DNA of 64,000 nucleotides from positions 45,749 through 109,748 of the forward strand of contig JANXXU010000045.1 in the NCBI GenBank assembly GCA_025350465.1. The letters are read 5' to 3'. The DNA is from Alphaproteobacteria bacterium. GTDB taxonomy: Bacteria > Pseudomonadota > Alphaproteobacteria > Micropepsales > Micropepsaceae. The notes beneath the pieces are model-generated. The model was not told the DNA's origin. It was given only the letters and a program-made list of their open reading frames with translations, and did not search any database. Numbering within the stretch: the first letter of the stretch is position 1; each line of letters begins with the position of its first letter. The position numbers and the translations under genes are program-made. This document shows, piece by piece, positions 42,934-51,583 of this stretch.

Positions 42934-42964
42934 AAAAAGGCCGACACCGCGGGGCGCCGGCCTT
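42934..42964 (-). terminator. Rho-independent terminator after small secreted protein gene
   Basis: On the minus strand, AAGGCCG/CGGCCTT forms a stem with a 17-base GC-rich loop, followed by TTTTTC, 23 bases past the stop of the gene at 42987. Confidence 0.8.
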
Positions 42965-42986
42965 GAGATCGCGATCGATTGCGCTG

Positions 42987-43352
42987 TTACTTGATGCCCG
43001 CGACCAGCTCAACGGTGCGTTTGGCGTCGCCTTCGCCTACCGTCCATTTGTCGCCGACCTTGTGCGCCGTGACCGGGAAGCACGCCGGATTCGTAAAGCC
43101 GGGCGGCGGCGCGCCCGTATAGGTCAAGCAAATCTTGCCTGCGTCGACCTTCCACGTACCGGCGGTCGCTTGGTCGCCGGCCTTCGCAGTGAACGTGCCA
43201 TCGGCTTTGTAGTAGACTTTCGTCACCGCACCCTTGGCATCGGTCGATATCGTCGTATTGCCGTAGCGCGTCGCCATGACGTCGTCGGCTGCAAATACCG
43301 CCGACGCGGAGAGCGCGACGGCCGCGAGGGAAGCAAGAATCATCTTCAGCAT
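42987..43352 (-). CDS. Small secreted protein, unknown function
   Basis: The product is 121 residues with a signal peptide (MLKMILASLAAVALSASAVFA). The mature protein is a small beta-rich domain: ADGTFTAKAGDQATAGTWKV, GKICLTYTG and CFPVTAHKVGDKW, with two Cys. Such exported beta proteins of this type are common in alphaproteobacteria, and none has a known role I can name. The start at 43352 has GAGGAGG a few bases upstream. A terminator follows. It stands alone. Confidence 0.7.
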   Translation of the reverse strand: MLKMILASLAAVALSASAVFAADDVMATRYGNTTISTDAKGAVTKVYYKADGTFTAKAGDQATAGTWKVDAGKICLTYTGAPPPGFTNPACFPVTAHKVGDKWTVGEGDAKRTVELVAGIK

Positions 43353-43677
43353 TTGTTTCCTCCTCATGTGCTCAAGAAGGCGGCGATCTTACCCTCTCTC
43401 CATCGACGTGCGCGAGTCGCTGCGAACGCGACAAAAGTTCCATCACTCGCGTGGCGCGCGAAGAACTCACAGTCAAGTACGGGATAATCGCCGGGCGGCC
43501 GGCCGATCACCCGCCCTCTCCGCTCGCAATCGCGCACAAGTCTAGCCAAAGCAACCGCGGGCACCGCAAGTCTACGCAAATGTGAGGCTTGCGCGAGCGC
43601 AAGGCGAGCGGCAAGGTCAGGCGGCCATCACGAGTACGATCCAGTGGGCTTGGCGGCCTGAGATACGGATCAAGCGG
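43353..43677. other. 325-base intergenic region
   Basis: It separates two divergent genes and probably holds both promoters. A TTG-started frame of 71 codons on the minus strand (43364-43579) is open but has no recognised domain or ribosome-binding site; I do not support it. No repeat or RNA structure was seen. Confidence 0.4.
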
Positions 43678-45516
43678 ATGCTCATTCGGTCTCTGGCCGG
43701 CCTTGCCGTTTGGCTCATCGTGATTGCCTCACCGGCCTTCGCGCGCGACGCCGACGATGTCCTCGGCGCCGCGAAACTCGCATCGGGGGGCGAGGCATGG
43801 AATCGTGTCGCCGCCATCCGCTATGGTTTTCATTTGCGCCAAAGCGGACTTGAAGGAAGCGGCGAAACGCTGATCGACGTTGTCGGCGGGCGCTTCGTCA
43901 CGCGCTTCCGCTTGGGCCCGTTCAAGGCTGCGGAAGGATTTGACGGACGCCAATCGTGGACCCAGGACGACGCCGGCCTTGTCACGATGGGGGAAGGCGC
44001 CGATCTGCGCGCGCAAGCGGCGTCGGCGCGCTATCGCAACGCGCTCGCCTATTGGTTTCCCGAGCGCGGGCACGCGCAAATTTCCGAACGCATGCAGCTC
44101 TTCCGCGTGCGGATCAAAGAAATCGTGGCGATCAAACCGGACGGCGGCTTGCCGTTCGACATGTGGTTCGACGCGCAGACGAAGCTGCTAGAGCGCGTCG
44201 TCGAAGACGGCGCAAGCGAGACACGAACGATCATGCTCGACGACTATCGGCCGGTCCACGGCCTCATGATTGCGCATCGCATTCGTTCATCGAACGCGGC
44301 TGCCGATTTCGGCTCCGAGCGCCAGATCAACAAGGTCGACGTCAATCCGGCGGTGAGCGATGTGGATTTTGCCGTGCCACCGGCCGACCCACCGGACTTT
44401 GCATTCACCGGACGCGAGCGGCAAGCGACGCTGCCGTTTCGTTTCATCAACAACCACATTTATGTCGACGCGAAGCTCAACGGACGCGCGTTCAGCCTGC
44501 TCGTCGACACCGGCGCGGCCAATTTGATCACGCCGACGACAGCGCGGGCGTTGGGTCTCGCCCCCGTCGGGGAGGCGCGCATGAACGGCACCGGCGAGGG
44601 ATCGGAGGACGCAGCCTTCACGCGCATCGCCTCGCTCGGCCTCGGCGACGTGGTGTTGCGCAACCAACTCGTTGCCGTCGTGCCGCTCGAGAAATTCGGC
44701 GAGATCGAAGGCGTGCCGTTTCAAGGCATCATCGGCTATGAGCTGTTCAAGCGCTTTGCCGTGCGTATCGACTATGAAACGCGGCAACTGACGCTGTCGG
44801 ATCCCCATGCGTGGCGCCCCGATGGACGCAGCGTCGAGGTGCCGATCGTCTTCAACGGCACGGTGCCGGAGGTCGACGGCGCGATCGACGGCGTCGCCGG
44901 CACCTTCGATATCGACACCGGCTCTCGCGTCTCGGTCGGACTCAATTCGCCTTTCGTGCAACGCAATGCCTTGCGCGCGCGGTTCAAGCCTTCGATCGAG
45001 GCGGTGACGGGTTGGGGGCTCGGCGGCGCGACGCGAGGGACCGTGGCGCGGGTGCGGCGCCTCTCCTTGGGCTCGCTCGCGATCGACGACGTTATCGTCG
45101 ACATGTCGCTGCAAAAGCTGGGCGCGCTCAGCCATTCGGCGCCGGCCGGCAATATCGGCTCGGGCGTGCTCAAGCGTTTTGCGGTGACATTCGACTATAC
45201 CAGCCAGCGCCTGTTCTTCGAACCGAACGGGCGAAACGCGCAAGCCGACACCTATGACCGCTCGGGCCTTTGGATCAATTCGACGCCGGGCGGCTATCGC
45301 GTCGATGCGGTGGTCGCCGGCTCACCGGCGGCGCAAAGTGACCTTAGCGTGGGCGACGTGATCATCGCGATCGACGGCAAGCCCGCGTCCGCGCTGCCGC
45401 TTGCCGACCTGCGCGATCTTTTGCGCGACAGCGCGTCGGGCACAGTGATGCATCTGACAGTTCGCTCAGGTTCGGGCGTGCACAATGCCTCGATCCGCCT
45501 GCGCGATCAGATTTGA
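43678..45516 (+). CDS. Exported aspartyl protease family protein with C-terminal PDZ domain
   Basis: The product is 612 residues with a signal peptide (1-24, ending SPAFA). The first 240 residues look like an outer-membrane-lipoprotein-sorting (LolA-like) or beta-rich domain. Then comes a two-lobed retropepsin-like region with DTG motifs at Asp277 (LLVDTGAAN) and Asp413 (FDIDTGSRV), each followed by Ile/Leu-Gly motifs, and a C-terminal PDZ domain (about 530-612: VDAVVAGSPAAQSDLSVGDV, IDGKP). It is probably a periplasmic protease that recognises C-terminal peptides by PDZ. Start 43678 has only a weak GGATC site upstream. Confidence 0.85.
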   Translation: MLIRSLAGLAVWLIVIASPAFARDADDVLGAAKLASGGEAWNRVAAIRYGFHLRQSGLEGSGETLIDVVGGRFVTRFRLGPFKAAEGFDGRQSWTQDDAGLVTMGEGADLRAQAASARYRNALAYWFPERGHAQISERMQLFRVRIKEIVAIKPDGGLPFDMWFDAQTKLLERVVEDGASETRTIMLDDYRPVHGLMIAHRIRSSNAAADFGSERQINKVDVNPAVSDVDFAVPPADPPDFAFTGRERQATLPFRFINNHIYVDAKLNGRAFSLLVDTGAANLITPTTARALGLAPVGEARMNGTGEGSEDAAFTRIASLGLGDVVLRNQLVAVVPLEKFGEIEGVPFQGIIGYELFKRFAVRIDYETRQLTLSDPHAWRPDGRSVEVPIVFNGTVPEVDGAIDGVAGTFDIDTGSRVSVGLNSPFVQRNALRARFKPSIEAVTGWGLGGATRGTVARVRRLSLGSLAIDDVIVDMSLQKLGALSHSAPAGNIGSGVLKRFAVTFDYTSQRLFFEPNGRNAQADTYDRSGLWINSTPGGYRVDAVVAGSPAAQSDLSVGDVIIAIDGKPASALPLADLRDLLRDSASGTVMHLTVRSGSGVHNASIRLRDQI

Positions 45517-45687
45517 GGCAGTGACCGCAGCTCTTGCCCGGCTGATTCATGGCCGGGCACACCTCAAATTGACCAAAACAAACGACGAAAAACATAGCGG
45601 AAGCGATGAGCGACGGCTGTGCAAGCGCGCACGGGCGATTAAGATAATGAGAACTGGCGCCGGGGGCCGCCACTGGGGGGAGAAGCA

Positions 45688-46569
45688 ATGTTTCGAGATC
45701 TAACTGCAATCGCTGCGCTGGCGCTGCTTGCCGCCGCCGTGGGTCAGCCGGCGCATGCCGATGCGATGTACGCCTATGACGCTTCGAAGAGCGGGCCTGT
45801 CACTTATGGCACTGCCAGAATGTTGGCGCCGGGAATTACCGCGCGCTCGATCGACTACGTGTCGGCGAGCGGACACAAGGTCACCGGCGAGATCGTTTCA
45901 GGCGCCGCGAAATCGCCGCAACCGGGCGTGCTCTTCGTCCATTGGCTCGGCGACGCGGCGACCACGAACCACATCGAATTCGAAAAGGACGCGCAAGTGC
46001 TCGCCGCGCGCGGGGTAACCTCCATCCTCGTCGATGCAATGTGGGCCGCACCCAATTGGTTTGACCATATGGGCGCGTCGGTCGAAGGCGACAGCAAGGA
46101 GACGATCGATCAAGTGATCGACCTGCGTACGGCGCTCGACGTCTTGCTCGTGCAGAGACACGTCGACGCCGGCCGCATCGCCTATGTCGGTCACGATTTC
46201 GGGGCGATGCTCGGCGCCCTCATGGCGAGCGTCGACCAGCGCCCGAAATATTGGGTTTATCTCGCCGGCAATCCGTTGCTGACGGCGTGGTACACGCTCG
46301 GCAAGAAGAGCGCGACGCACGACCAATACGTCGCCGCCATGGCAAAGTTCGACATTCTGGGCGCGTTGCGATCGTCAAAGCCGAAGGCCGTCTTGCTGCA
46401 GTTCAGCGCGCACGACGAATACGTCACGCCGGAAGAAGCGCTCACGTTCTTCGGAGCGGCACCGTTGCCGCGCGGCGCTTTTTTCTACGACGTCGATCAC
46501 AGCCTGGCGACGCCGCAAGCGTTCAAAGACCGGCAAGCGTGGCTGGTCGAACAATTGTTCGGCGAGTAA
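45688..46569 (+). CDS. Exported dienelactone hydrolase-like alpha/beta protein with Asp nucleophile position
   Basis: The product is 293 residues with a signal peptide (1-25). It has an alpha/beta hydrolase fold, but the nucleophile elbow reads GHDFG, so Asp170 replaces Ser or Cys. Downstream acid and His are plausible in AHDEYVTPEE and VDHSLATP. Asp nucleophiles occur in haloalkane dehalogenases and epoxide hydrolases, so a hydrolase with a covalent Asp ester is possible; a non-catalytic role is the alternative. It is followed by the MucR gene on the other strand. Confidence 0.8.
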   Translation: MFRDLTAIAALALLAAAVGQPAHADAMYAYDASKSGPVTYGTARMLAPGITARSIDYVSASGHKVTGEIVSGAAKSPQPGVLFVHWLGDAATTNHIEFEKDAQVLAARGVTSILVDAMWAAPNWFDHMGASVEGDSKETIDQVIDLRTALDVLLVQRHVDAGRIAYVGHDFGAMLGALMASVDQRPKYWVYLAGNPLLTAWYTLGKKSATHDQYVAAMAKFDILGALRSSKPKAVLLQFSAHDEYVTPEEALTFFGAAPLPRGAFFYDVDHSLATPQAFKDRQAWLVEQLFGE

Positions 46570-46576
46570 GCGGCGC

Positions 46577-47053
46577 TCAGCGGCCCTTGCGGCGTGACGG
46601 CGCACCAATGCCACCGCGCGGTTTGCGACCCAAGCCCAGTTTCTTGGCGAACTCGGAGCGCAGCTTCGCATAGGCGGGCGCCACCATCGGATAGTCGTAC
46701 GGCAGGCCCCACTTCGCGCGATATTCTTCGGGCGACAAATTGTAATGCGAGCGCAAATAACGCTTCAGCGTGCGCAACCGTTTACCGTCCTCGAGGCAAA
46801 CGATGTACTCGGCGCTGATCGACTTCTTGACCGGCACGGCCGGTTTTCCCGCGGGCTCCGGCGCCACGCCCAGAAGCCCGCGCAGCTCATCGTGAATCTG
46901 CACCAGCACGGTTGAGAGCGTCGCGATATCAATGCGGTTGTGAGCGACATAAGCCGACGTCATGCGCGCGGCCATCTCCAAAAGCTCGACGCGGGTCTTC
47001 TCGTCCGCCTCGGCATTATCATTGTCGGTGGTCGGCAATTTCGGTTTCCTCAT
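46577..47053 (-). CDS. mucR: MucR/Ros family transcriptional regulator
   Basis: The product is 158 residues. The C-terminal zinc-finger region YIVCLEDGKRLRTLKRYL then SHYNLSPEEYRAKWGLP (about 83-117) is the Ros/MucR signature. The usual ligands are Cys-x2-Asp-x9-His-x3-His; here Cys86, Asp89 and His103 are present, but the first His position is Tyr99. The N-terminal part has an oligomerisation-like helix (TLSTVLVQIHDELRGLL). MucR proteins silence AT-rich, often horizontally acquired, DNA and control exopolysaccharide, motility and virulence. Start 47053 was chosen because it begins at a typical length; upstream extension lacks support. The upstream DNA is AT-rich. Confidence 0.88.
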   Translation of the reverse strand: MRKPKLPTTDNDNAEADEKTRVELLEMAARMTSAYVAHNRIDIATLSTVLVQIHDELRGLLGVAPEPAGKPAVPVKKSISAEYIVCLEDGKRLRTLKRYLRSHYNLSPEEYRAKWGLPYDYPMVAPAYAKLRSEFAKKLGLGRKPRGGIGAPSRRKGR

Positions 47054-47408
47054 GTGCGGCGGTAACGGCTCAGTGTCGAATGCGTCGTCCAATTTAGAAT
47101 CCGGCCATACCGTTCGCAGAAAGAACGCTCGCCGGGGCCGCTCAAGAAGCGGTCTGTCGTTTGTCAGCGTCGCGGGCCAGAGAACATTGGTGTCGCGGCG
47201 TGACAAAAGTCACGATAATTTACAACCATTGGGGGAGTAAATGGCAAATTTGCAAGAAAGACGAAATTTCTGGGTTCGGCGACCGAATTGAGCGGGTTCG
47301 AGGCACGAAGCGAAATTCACTATAAAATTGGTTTGGACAGTGCCGTCACGCAGTGACACGAGGCCTTGTCTCTATTGCCGCTTTTCGCATCCCGGCCGAC
47401 GGCAGCAT
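47054..47408. other. 355-base region upstream of mucR
   Basis: This is unusually A/T-rich for the window, especially 47210-47335, with the perfect palindrome GCAAATTTGC at 47244-47253 and a nearby GAAATTTC. MucR proteins bind degenerate AT-rich inverted sites, so it may be the autoregulatory region. No gene or RNA is supported here. Confidence 0.45.
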
Positions 47409-47915
47409 TCAGATTTGCTCCGCCAGCTCTTGCCGCAGCTCGTCAAGAGCTTGCGTCGCGGTCTTTCCTGCCGTGTCGACGACGATGCGTGAACGCGTCC
47501 AAACGTCGTACTCGCGCGCCGTCACTTCCTGCCAAGTGGGAAGCTTGTGCCCGGCGATGTCGGCGACGCGCGTCTCGACGCGGCGGCGGTGCTCGACCGG
47601 ATCGGAGCAAACGATTTCGACATCGACACTCTTCACGCTCGCGCGGGTGGCGACGCTGCGCCACGCTTGGCGCGTGATCTCCAGCGGGTTGACGGAATCG
47701 GCCACGACGGTTCGCCCAAAACGAAGATTATCCCCGGCAACCGCGTAGGCGACGCGATAGCCGAGATCGTCGATCGGATGGCCCGGCGGCAAGGCCACAA
47801 CGAGCGCGCATTCGATGGTATCGATGCGCAGGTACACCGCTTCCAGCTCTCGCGCCAATTCGCGCGAGAGCGTCGACTTGCCCGTTGCCGGAAGACCCGC
47901 GAAAATAATCAACAT
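47409..47915 (-). CDS. P-loop kinase-like protein (AAA_33 type)
   Basis: The product is 168 residues. A Walker A GLPATGKST is at residues 7-15, and the layout LIIFAGLPATGKSTLSRELA followed by YLRIDTIECAL, VVADSVNP and a C-terminal lid-like helix matches small kinases of the AAA_33/zeta-toxin-like or chloramphenicol-phosphotransferase-like group. Substrate unknown. It lies 12 bases after the PEP-mutase-like gene on the same strand, so the two are probably co-transcribed. Confidence 0.82.
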   Translation of the reverse strand: MLIIFAGLPATGKSTLSRELARELEAVYLRIDTIECALVVALPPGHPIDDLGYRVAYAVAGDNLRFGRTVVADSVNPLEITRQAWRSVATRASVKSVDVEIVCSDPVEHRRRVETRVADIAGHKLPTWQEVTAREYDVWTRSRIVVDTAGKTATQALDELRQELAEQI

Positions 47916-47927
47916 CGCCGATCGGCG

Positions 47928-48761
47928 CTAATGGCGCTCGGCCCAATCCTTCTTGAATATGCCGTTGAGCTCGGCTCCCGAAGCGCCACGCGCGAAGCCG
48001 CCGAACGTTCCCTGCTCGGCGAGCTCCTTGGCGGTGCGCATGAAATCGCCCCACGCGCTGCGCGCCGAGGCGCCGCCGACGCTGATCCGGCGCACGCCCA
48101 GATCGGCAAGCTCGGCGACAGTGAAACCCGGACCGCCGATAAGGTTCACTGGCTTGGGCGCCACCGCGCGTACGACCGCCGTGATGTCCTCTTTGGTGCG
48201 GATTCCCGGTGCGAAGAGACAATCGGCGCCGGCATCGGCGTACGCCACCAAGCGCTTGATCGTCTCCTTGAGATCGGGACGGCCGGCGATGAAGCCTTCC
48301 GAACGGCCAGTCAACAACACGCCGGAAGCGGTCGCGTCGATCGCGCGCCGCGCGGCCTTTATGCGCTCGACCGCCAGCGCAAAGTCGTAAAGCGGCGCAT
48401 CGGCATTGTGCGTCGAGTCTTCAATCGACAAGCCGGAAATACCGGTTGCGACGGCGAGCGCGACATTGCGCGCGACGCCTTCGGCATCGTCGGCATAACC
48501 GCCTTCGAAGTCGGCGTTGACCGGAATGTCGGCGGCACTCGCGATCGCTTTCAGATGGGCGAGGACATCATCGCGCGTCACGCCGTTGTCGGGCCGCGCG
48601 ATCGACCAAGCGAAACCTGCGCTCGTGGTCGCCAGCGCTTTGAAGCCCAAGTGCTGAAGATAACGCGCACTGCCGATGTCCCAGGGATTGGGAATGACGA
48701 AGCAGCCTGATTCATGCAGGCGACGAAAGGCGGCGCGTTTGTCGGCGACTAAGTGGGTCAT
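47928..48761 (-). CDS. Isocitrate lyase/PEP mutase superfamily protein
   Basis: The product is 277 residues, with the TIM-barrel pattern of the ICL/PEPM superfamily: FVIPNPWDIGSARYL at the N-terminus, VNADFEGGYADD (metal-binding acids) and GLSIEDSTHNADAPLYDF. The lack of the KKCGH motif excludes isocitrate lyase itself; it is nearer to carboxyPEP mutase or oxaloacetate hydrolase-type relatives. Substrate unknown. It is upstream of the P-loop kinase gene, 12 bases apart, in one operon. Confidence 0.88.
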   Translation of the reverse strand: MTHLVADKRAAFRRLHESGCFVIPNPWDIGSARYLQHLGFKALATTSAGFAWSIARPDNGVTRDDVLAHLKAIASAADIPVNADFEGGYADDAEGVARNVALAVATGISGLSIEDSTHNADAPLYDFALAVERIKAARRAIDATASGVLLTGRSEGFIAGRPDLKETIKRLVAYADAGADCLFAPGIRTKEDITAVVRAVAPKPVNLIGGPGFTVAELADLGVRRISVGGASARSAWGDFMRTAKELAEQGTFGGFARGASGAELNGIFKKDWAERH

Positions 48762-48869
48762 GATCGAACCTCGTTCGCGTTTGCAACAGTGTAAGCGCGA
48801 GCATGGCCATCCGGCAAACTCAAGTCCTCCCGGAAACTGTCGTCATCGACGGAATGAACCGGCCGCGGC

Positions 48870-49235
48870 CTATTGCACGATGACCGTGCCGGTCATCTTG
48901 GGGTGAATCGAGCAGACATATTTATACGTGCCGGGCTTGTCGAATTTGAACGAGAATTTGTCGTCTTGATCGAGCCCGCCCGAACGGAAGAGCCCGGTGT
49001 CGCTGGTGACCGTGTGCGGCTCGCCGTCGGTGTTCTTCCAGGTGACGGTCGTGCCCGCCTTGACGGTCAGCGTCATCGGCGCGAAGTCGAAATTCTTCAT
49101 GACGATCGTGTTGGCATTCTCAGCGGCGAGCGGCGCCAAGGGGGCGGCGCTTGTGAACACGGTGAACAAGGCGGTGACGCTTGCGAACGCGATGAACAAG
49201 GCGGTGGCGCTTGCGCGCGCGATGAACTTGCGCAT
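48870..49235 (-). CDS. Periplasmic cupredoxin (blue copper protein)
   Basis: The product is 121 residues with a signal peptide (1-38) and a single cupredoxin domain. The type-1 copper ligands are intact: His74 (EPHTV), Cys108, His111 and Met114 (CSIHPKM), the pattern of amicyanin/pseudoazurin-like proteins. It is an electron carrier or copper-handling protein in the periplasm. Start 49235 has CGGAG upstream. It lies 26 bases after the metallophosphoesterase gene and is probably the last gene of the ECF operon. Confidence 0.9.
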   Translation of the reverse strand: MRKFIARASATALFIAFASVTALFTVFTSAAPLAPLAAENANTIVMKNFDFAPMTLTVKAGTTVTWKNTDGEPHTVTSDTGLFRSGGLDQDDKFSFKFDKPGTYKYVCSIHPKMTGTVIVQ

Positions 49236-49261
49236 GAGATTTTCTCCGAGTGGTCGTTTGT

Positions 49262-50197
49262 TCAGGCGAGCGTCGCGTCGTTGAGCATTGCCGCACCGTG
49301 ATCGCCTTTGATCGAAACGCTGGTCAAACCAAGCATCCCGGGCAGCTGCTCCGACGGGACCTTGAGCGGGCCTGGCCCGGGTCCGACGCCGCCGACGGGT
49401 TGGGGATAAGCGGTCGATCGCGCGGTGTGGAAGGTGACGTTGCCCTCGACCTTGCTGACGATCTGATGAATGTGCCCGTTGAGTACGGTGACCGAACCGA
49501 ACCGCTTGAGAAGCGCAACGGCTTGCGTCGCGTCGCCGGTGCCCCAGCCCCATGGTTCATAAACGTTCCATAATGGAATGTGACCGAAGACGACGATCGG
49601 CGTGCTGGCACCGCGCGGCCTTAGATCTTGCTCGAGCCAGGCCAGTTGGTCGGGCCCGAGCGTGCCGAGGCCGCCGGGCTTGAAGCTCATCACATTGTTG
49701 AGCGCGACGAAGTGCACGCCGGCTTGGTCGAAGCTGTAGTAGCCTTTGTTGTTCGAGGCCTTGCCGAAACGGTTGAAATATTCGGTCCCGATGCCGTCGG
49801 TGACGTCGTGCTCGCCGGGCACGGTATGAAGGTCGCCGATTTGGATGGTGGAGATCAGCTGCGCGGCGTTGTCGAACTCCTCGGCCTTTGAGAGATGCGT
49901 GATGTCGCCGGTGTGGACGACGAAAGCGGGTTTCACCGGCATCGCGTTGATGAGGGCGATCGTTTGCCTCAATGTGCCGGCAACGTCAGGGTTCGCTTCT
50001 TTATTGAAACCGATATGCGTGTCGCTGATCTGAACGAAGAGCGGCGTCGCCGTCTGCGTCCCACGGCCGGTCGCGGCGAGAGCCAGGTCGATCGGCGTCA
50101 GGACGCCGCCCGTTAGCGCAAATAGCGTACCTGCCCCGCCATAGGCCATGCATTTGAGCATGCGCCGGCGGGTCGGCGCGGTATCGATATCGGACAT
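49262..50197 (-). CDS. Exported metallophosphoesterase (Tat signal)
   Basis: The product is 311 residues. The N-terminus has a twin-arginine-like signal (TRRRMLKCMAYGGAG). Metal-binding motifs of calcineurin-type phosphoesterases are visible in order: ISDTHIG, HTGDITH, GEHDV (for GNHE/D), GHIPLW and NGHIHQ. It is likely periplasmic and acts on a phosphoester of unknown nature. It lies between the anti-sigma gene (36 bases) and the cupredoxin gene (26 bases), in the ECF operon. Start 50197 has AAAGGA upstream. Confidence 0.88.
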   Translation of the reverse strand: MSDIDTAPTRRRMLKCMAYGGAGTLFALTGGVLTPIDLALAATGRGTQTATPLFVQISDTHIGFNKEANPDVAGTLRQTIALINAMPVKPAFVVHTGDITHLSKAEEFDNAAQLISTIQIGDLHTVPGEHDVTDGIGTEYFNRFGKASNNKGYYSFDQAGVHFVALNNVMSFKPGGLGTLGPDQLAWLEQDLRPRGASTPIVVFGHIPLWNVYEPWGWGTGDATQAVALLKRFGSVTVLNGHIHQIVSKVEGNVTFHTARSTAYPQPVGGVGPGPGPLKVPSEQLPGMLGLTSVSIKGDHGAAMLNDATLA

Positions 50198-50233
50198 GAG
50201 CTAATCCTTTCGGTCGTTCTCGAAAGGCAAGAC

Positions 50234-51016
50234 TCAAGGGGTGGGCGGTTTATTCCCGGATTGCGTTTCGCCGACGATCAGACGCTTGAGCCCCTCGATT
50301 TCCGGTACTGCCGTATCGGAAACGGCGGCGAAGGCCAGATCGTCCATATGCCAGGCGACGATGTGATAACCATTGCGCTCCGTCTCGTTGGCTAAGGCTT
50401 CGCGCCCCGCCCAGGCGAAGACGTTGATGACGTGCTTGCCGTGACGATAGACGATAACGGCCGCGCGCCGCCCGTCGATATAGTCGGCGCGCCCGCCGAT
50501 CAACGCGTAACCTTCAGCGGCAAAATCGGCGACGGGCGGCGACACGTCGGCGTGACCGGCGAACCATGGCTTCACGGTGTGGTGATCGCTCGAGGCGACG
50601 TCGATCAAATGATCGGCCATCAAGGAGCGCAAATGCGCGCCGGTCAGATCGGCGACCAGCCGGTCATCGACCGGCGCCATGACGGTGAACATCACAAACG
50701 CCGCCGCCAGCCCCGCGCCGGCAGCGCCGCTGATCGCGCCCGACCAAAACTGGCGCGTGCGGGCGAAGAATGCGCCGAGAGCGTCGCGCGATCCGGTTTC
50801 CTTCGCGAGCGCCCGGGCGACACTCGAACGCAGGGCCGCATCGGCACGGTAATAAGGTGCGTGCTCGCGCAAAGCGGCGCGAGTCGATGCGAGATCCTTG
50901 AACAACGCATCGCACTCGGCACAAGCAACCATGTGGCGTTCGATCTCGGCCGACGCCGTTGCGTCAAGCTCACCGTCGAAGAGCGCCTGCACGCTGAGTG
51001 CCTTATCGCACGCCAT
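50234..51016 (-). CDS. Anti-sigma factor with zinc-binding (ZAS) motif
   Basis: The product is 260 residues. The N-terminus carries His28-x3-Cys32-x2-Cys35, the zinc-binding anti-sigma motif, followed by a single transmembrane helix (about 92-112) and a large C-terminal periplasmic domain (about 115-255). The layout is that of a membrane anti-sigma factor that releases its sigma on a periplasmic signal. Its start at 51016 overlaps the sigma gene end by 14 bases, so the two are translationally coupled. It has a GGAGG site 7 bases upstream. Confidence 0.88.
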   Translation of the reverse strand: MACDKALSVQALFDGELDATASAEIERHMVACAECDALFKDLASTRAALREHAPYYRADAALRSSVARALAKETGSRDALGAFFARTRQFWSGAISGAAGAGLAAAFVMFTVMAPVDDRLVADLTGAHLRSLMADHLIDVASSDHHTVKPWFAGHADVSPPVADFAAEGYALIGGRADYIDGRRAAVIVYRHGKHVINVFAWAGREALANETERNGYHIVAWHMDDLAFAAVSDTAVPEIEGLKRLIVGETQSGNKPPTP

Positions 51017-51548
51017 GACGCGTCCCTCCTTCCACACGATCGATCCACGCGGTCTTGAGCAGCGCGCGGGCGCGCGCCAAACGAGACATCACCGTGCCGA
51101 TCGGCACCCCGGTCACCTCGGCGATCTGGCGATACGACATGTCCTCCCATTCGCGCAGGATCAGCGCCATGCGAAATTCCTCCGGCAAGGCCTCAACCAA
51201 ACGCACCAACTTACCGCCCTCGTCTGCGCCGATGGCGGCCGCTTCGGGATCGGGCTCGGCCGACCTGAAGGCCGCATCGTCGTTGGCGACCTCTTCACCC
51301 AAGGCGACGTGGCCGCGCCGGCGCGCGCCTTTCGCCCAGGTGAAGCAGCAATTTCGCACGATCGCGAGCAGCCATGGCTTCACCTCGTTGCCGCGCACGC
51401 TGTCGAAGGCGCGATAGGCACGCAGCATCGCGTCCTGCACGATGTCGTCGGCGTCCGCACGCGAGCGCGTCAGCCATCGAGCAAGATTGAGGGCCGCATC
51501 CAAATGCGGCAGGGCTTGCGCCTCGAAGCGGAGGCGCCGTTCATCCAT
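51003..51548 (-). CDS. ECF-family RNA polymerase sigma factor
   Basis: The product is 181 residues. Region 2 (ADDIVQDAMLRAYRAFDS, about 34-51) and region 4 (WEDMSYRQIAEVTGVPIGTV, about 135-154) are intact, and it has no region 3 or 1.1, as usual for ECF sigmas. It begins an operon with the anti-sigma, metallophosphoesterase and cupredoxin genes. A GGAATA-N17-GTATG promoter of the same form as that of the divergent cytochrome gene lies upstream, so it probably transcribes its own operon. Signal unknown. Confidence 0.92.
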   Translation of the reverse strand: MDERRLRFEAQALPHLDAALNLARWLTRSRADADDIVQDAMLRAYRAFDSVRGNEVKPWLLAIVRNCCFTWAKGARRRGHVALGEEVANDDAAFRSAEPDPEAAAIGADEGGKLVRLVEALPEEFRMALILREWEDMSYRQIAEVTGVPIGTVMSRLARARALLKTAWIDRVEGGTRHGVR

Positions 51549-51583
51549 TGTAGCCGGCCGCTCGCATCATCCTCGACACTGTT

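Noticed and set aside
45800..46500. Haloalkane dehalogenase annotation of the Asp-nucleophile hydrolase
   Set aside because: Apart from the Asp, the fold motifs and length look dienelactone hydrolase-like and the halide-binding Trp residues could not be located.
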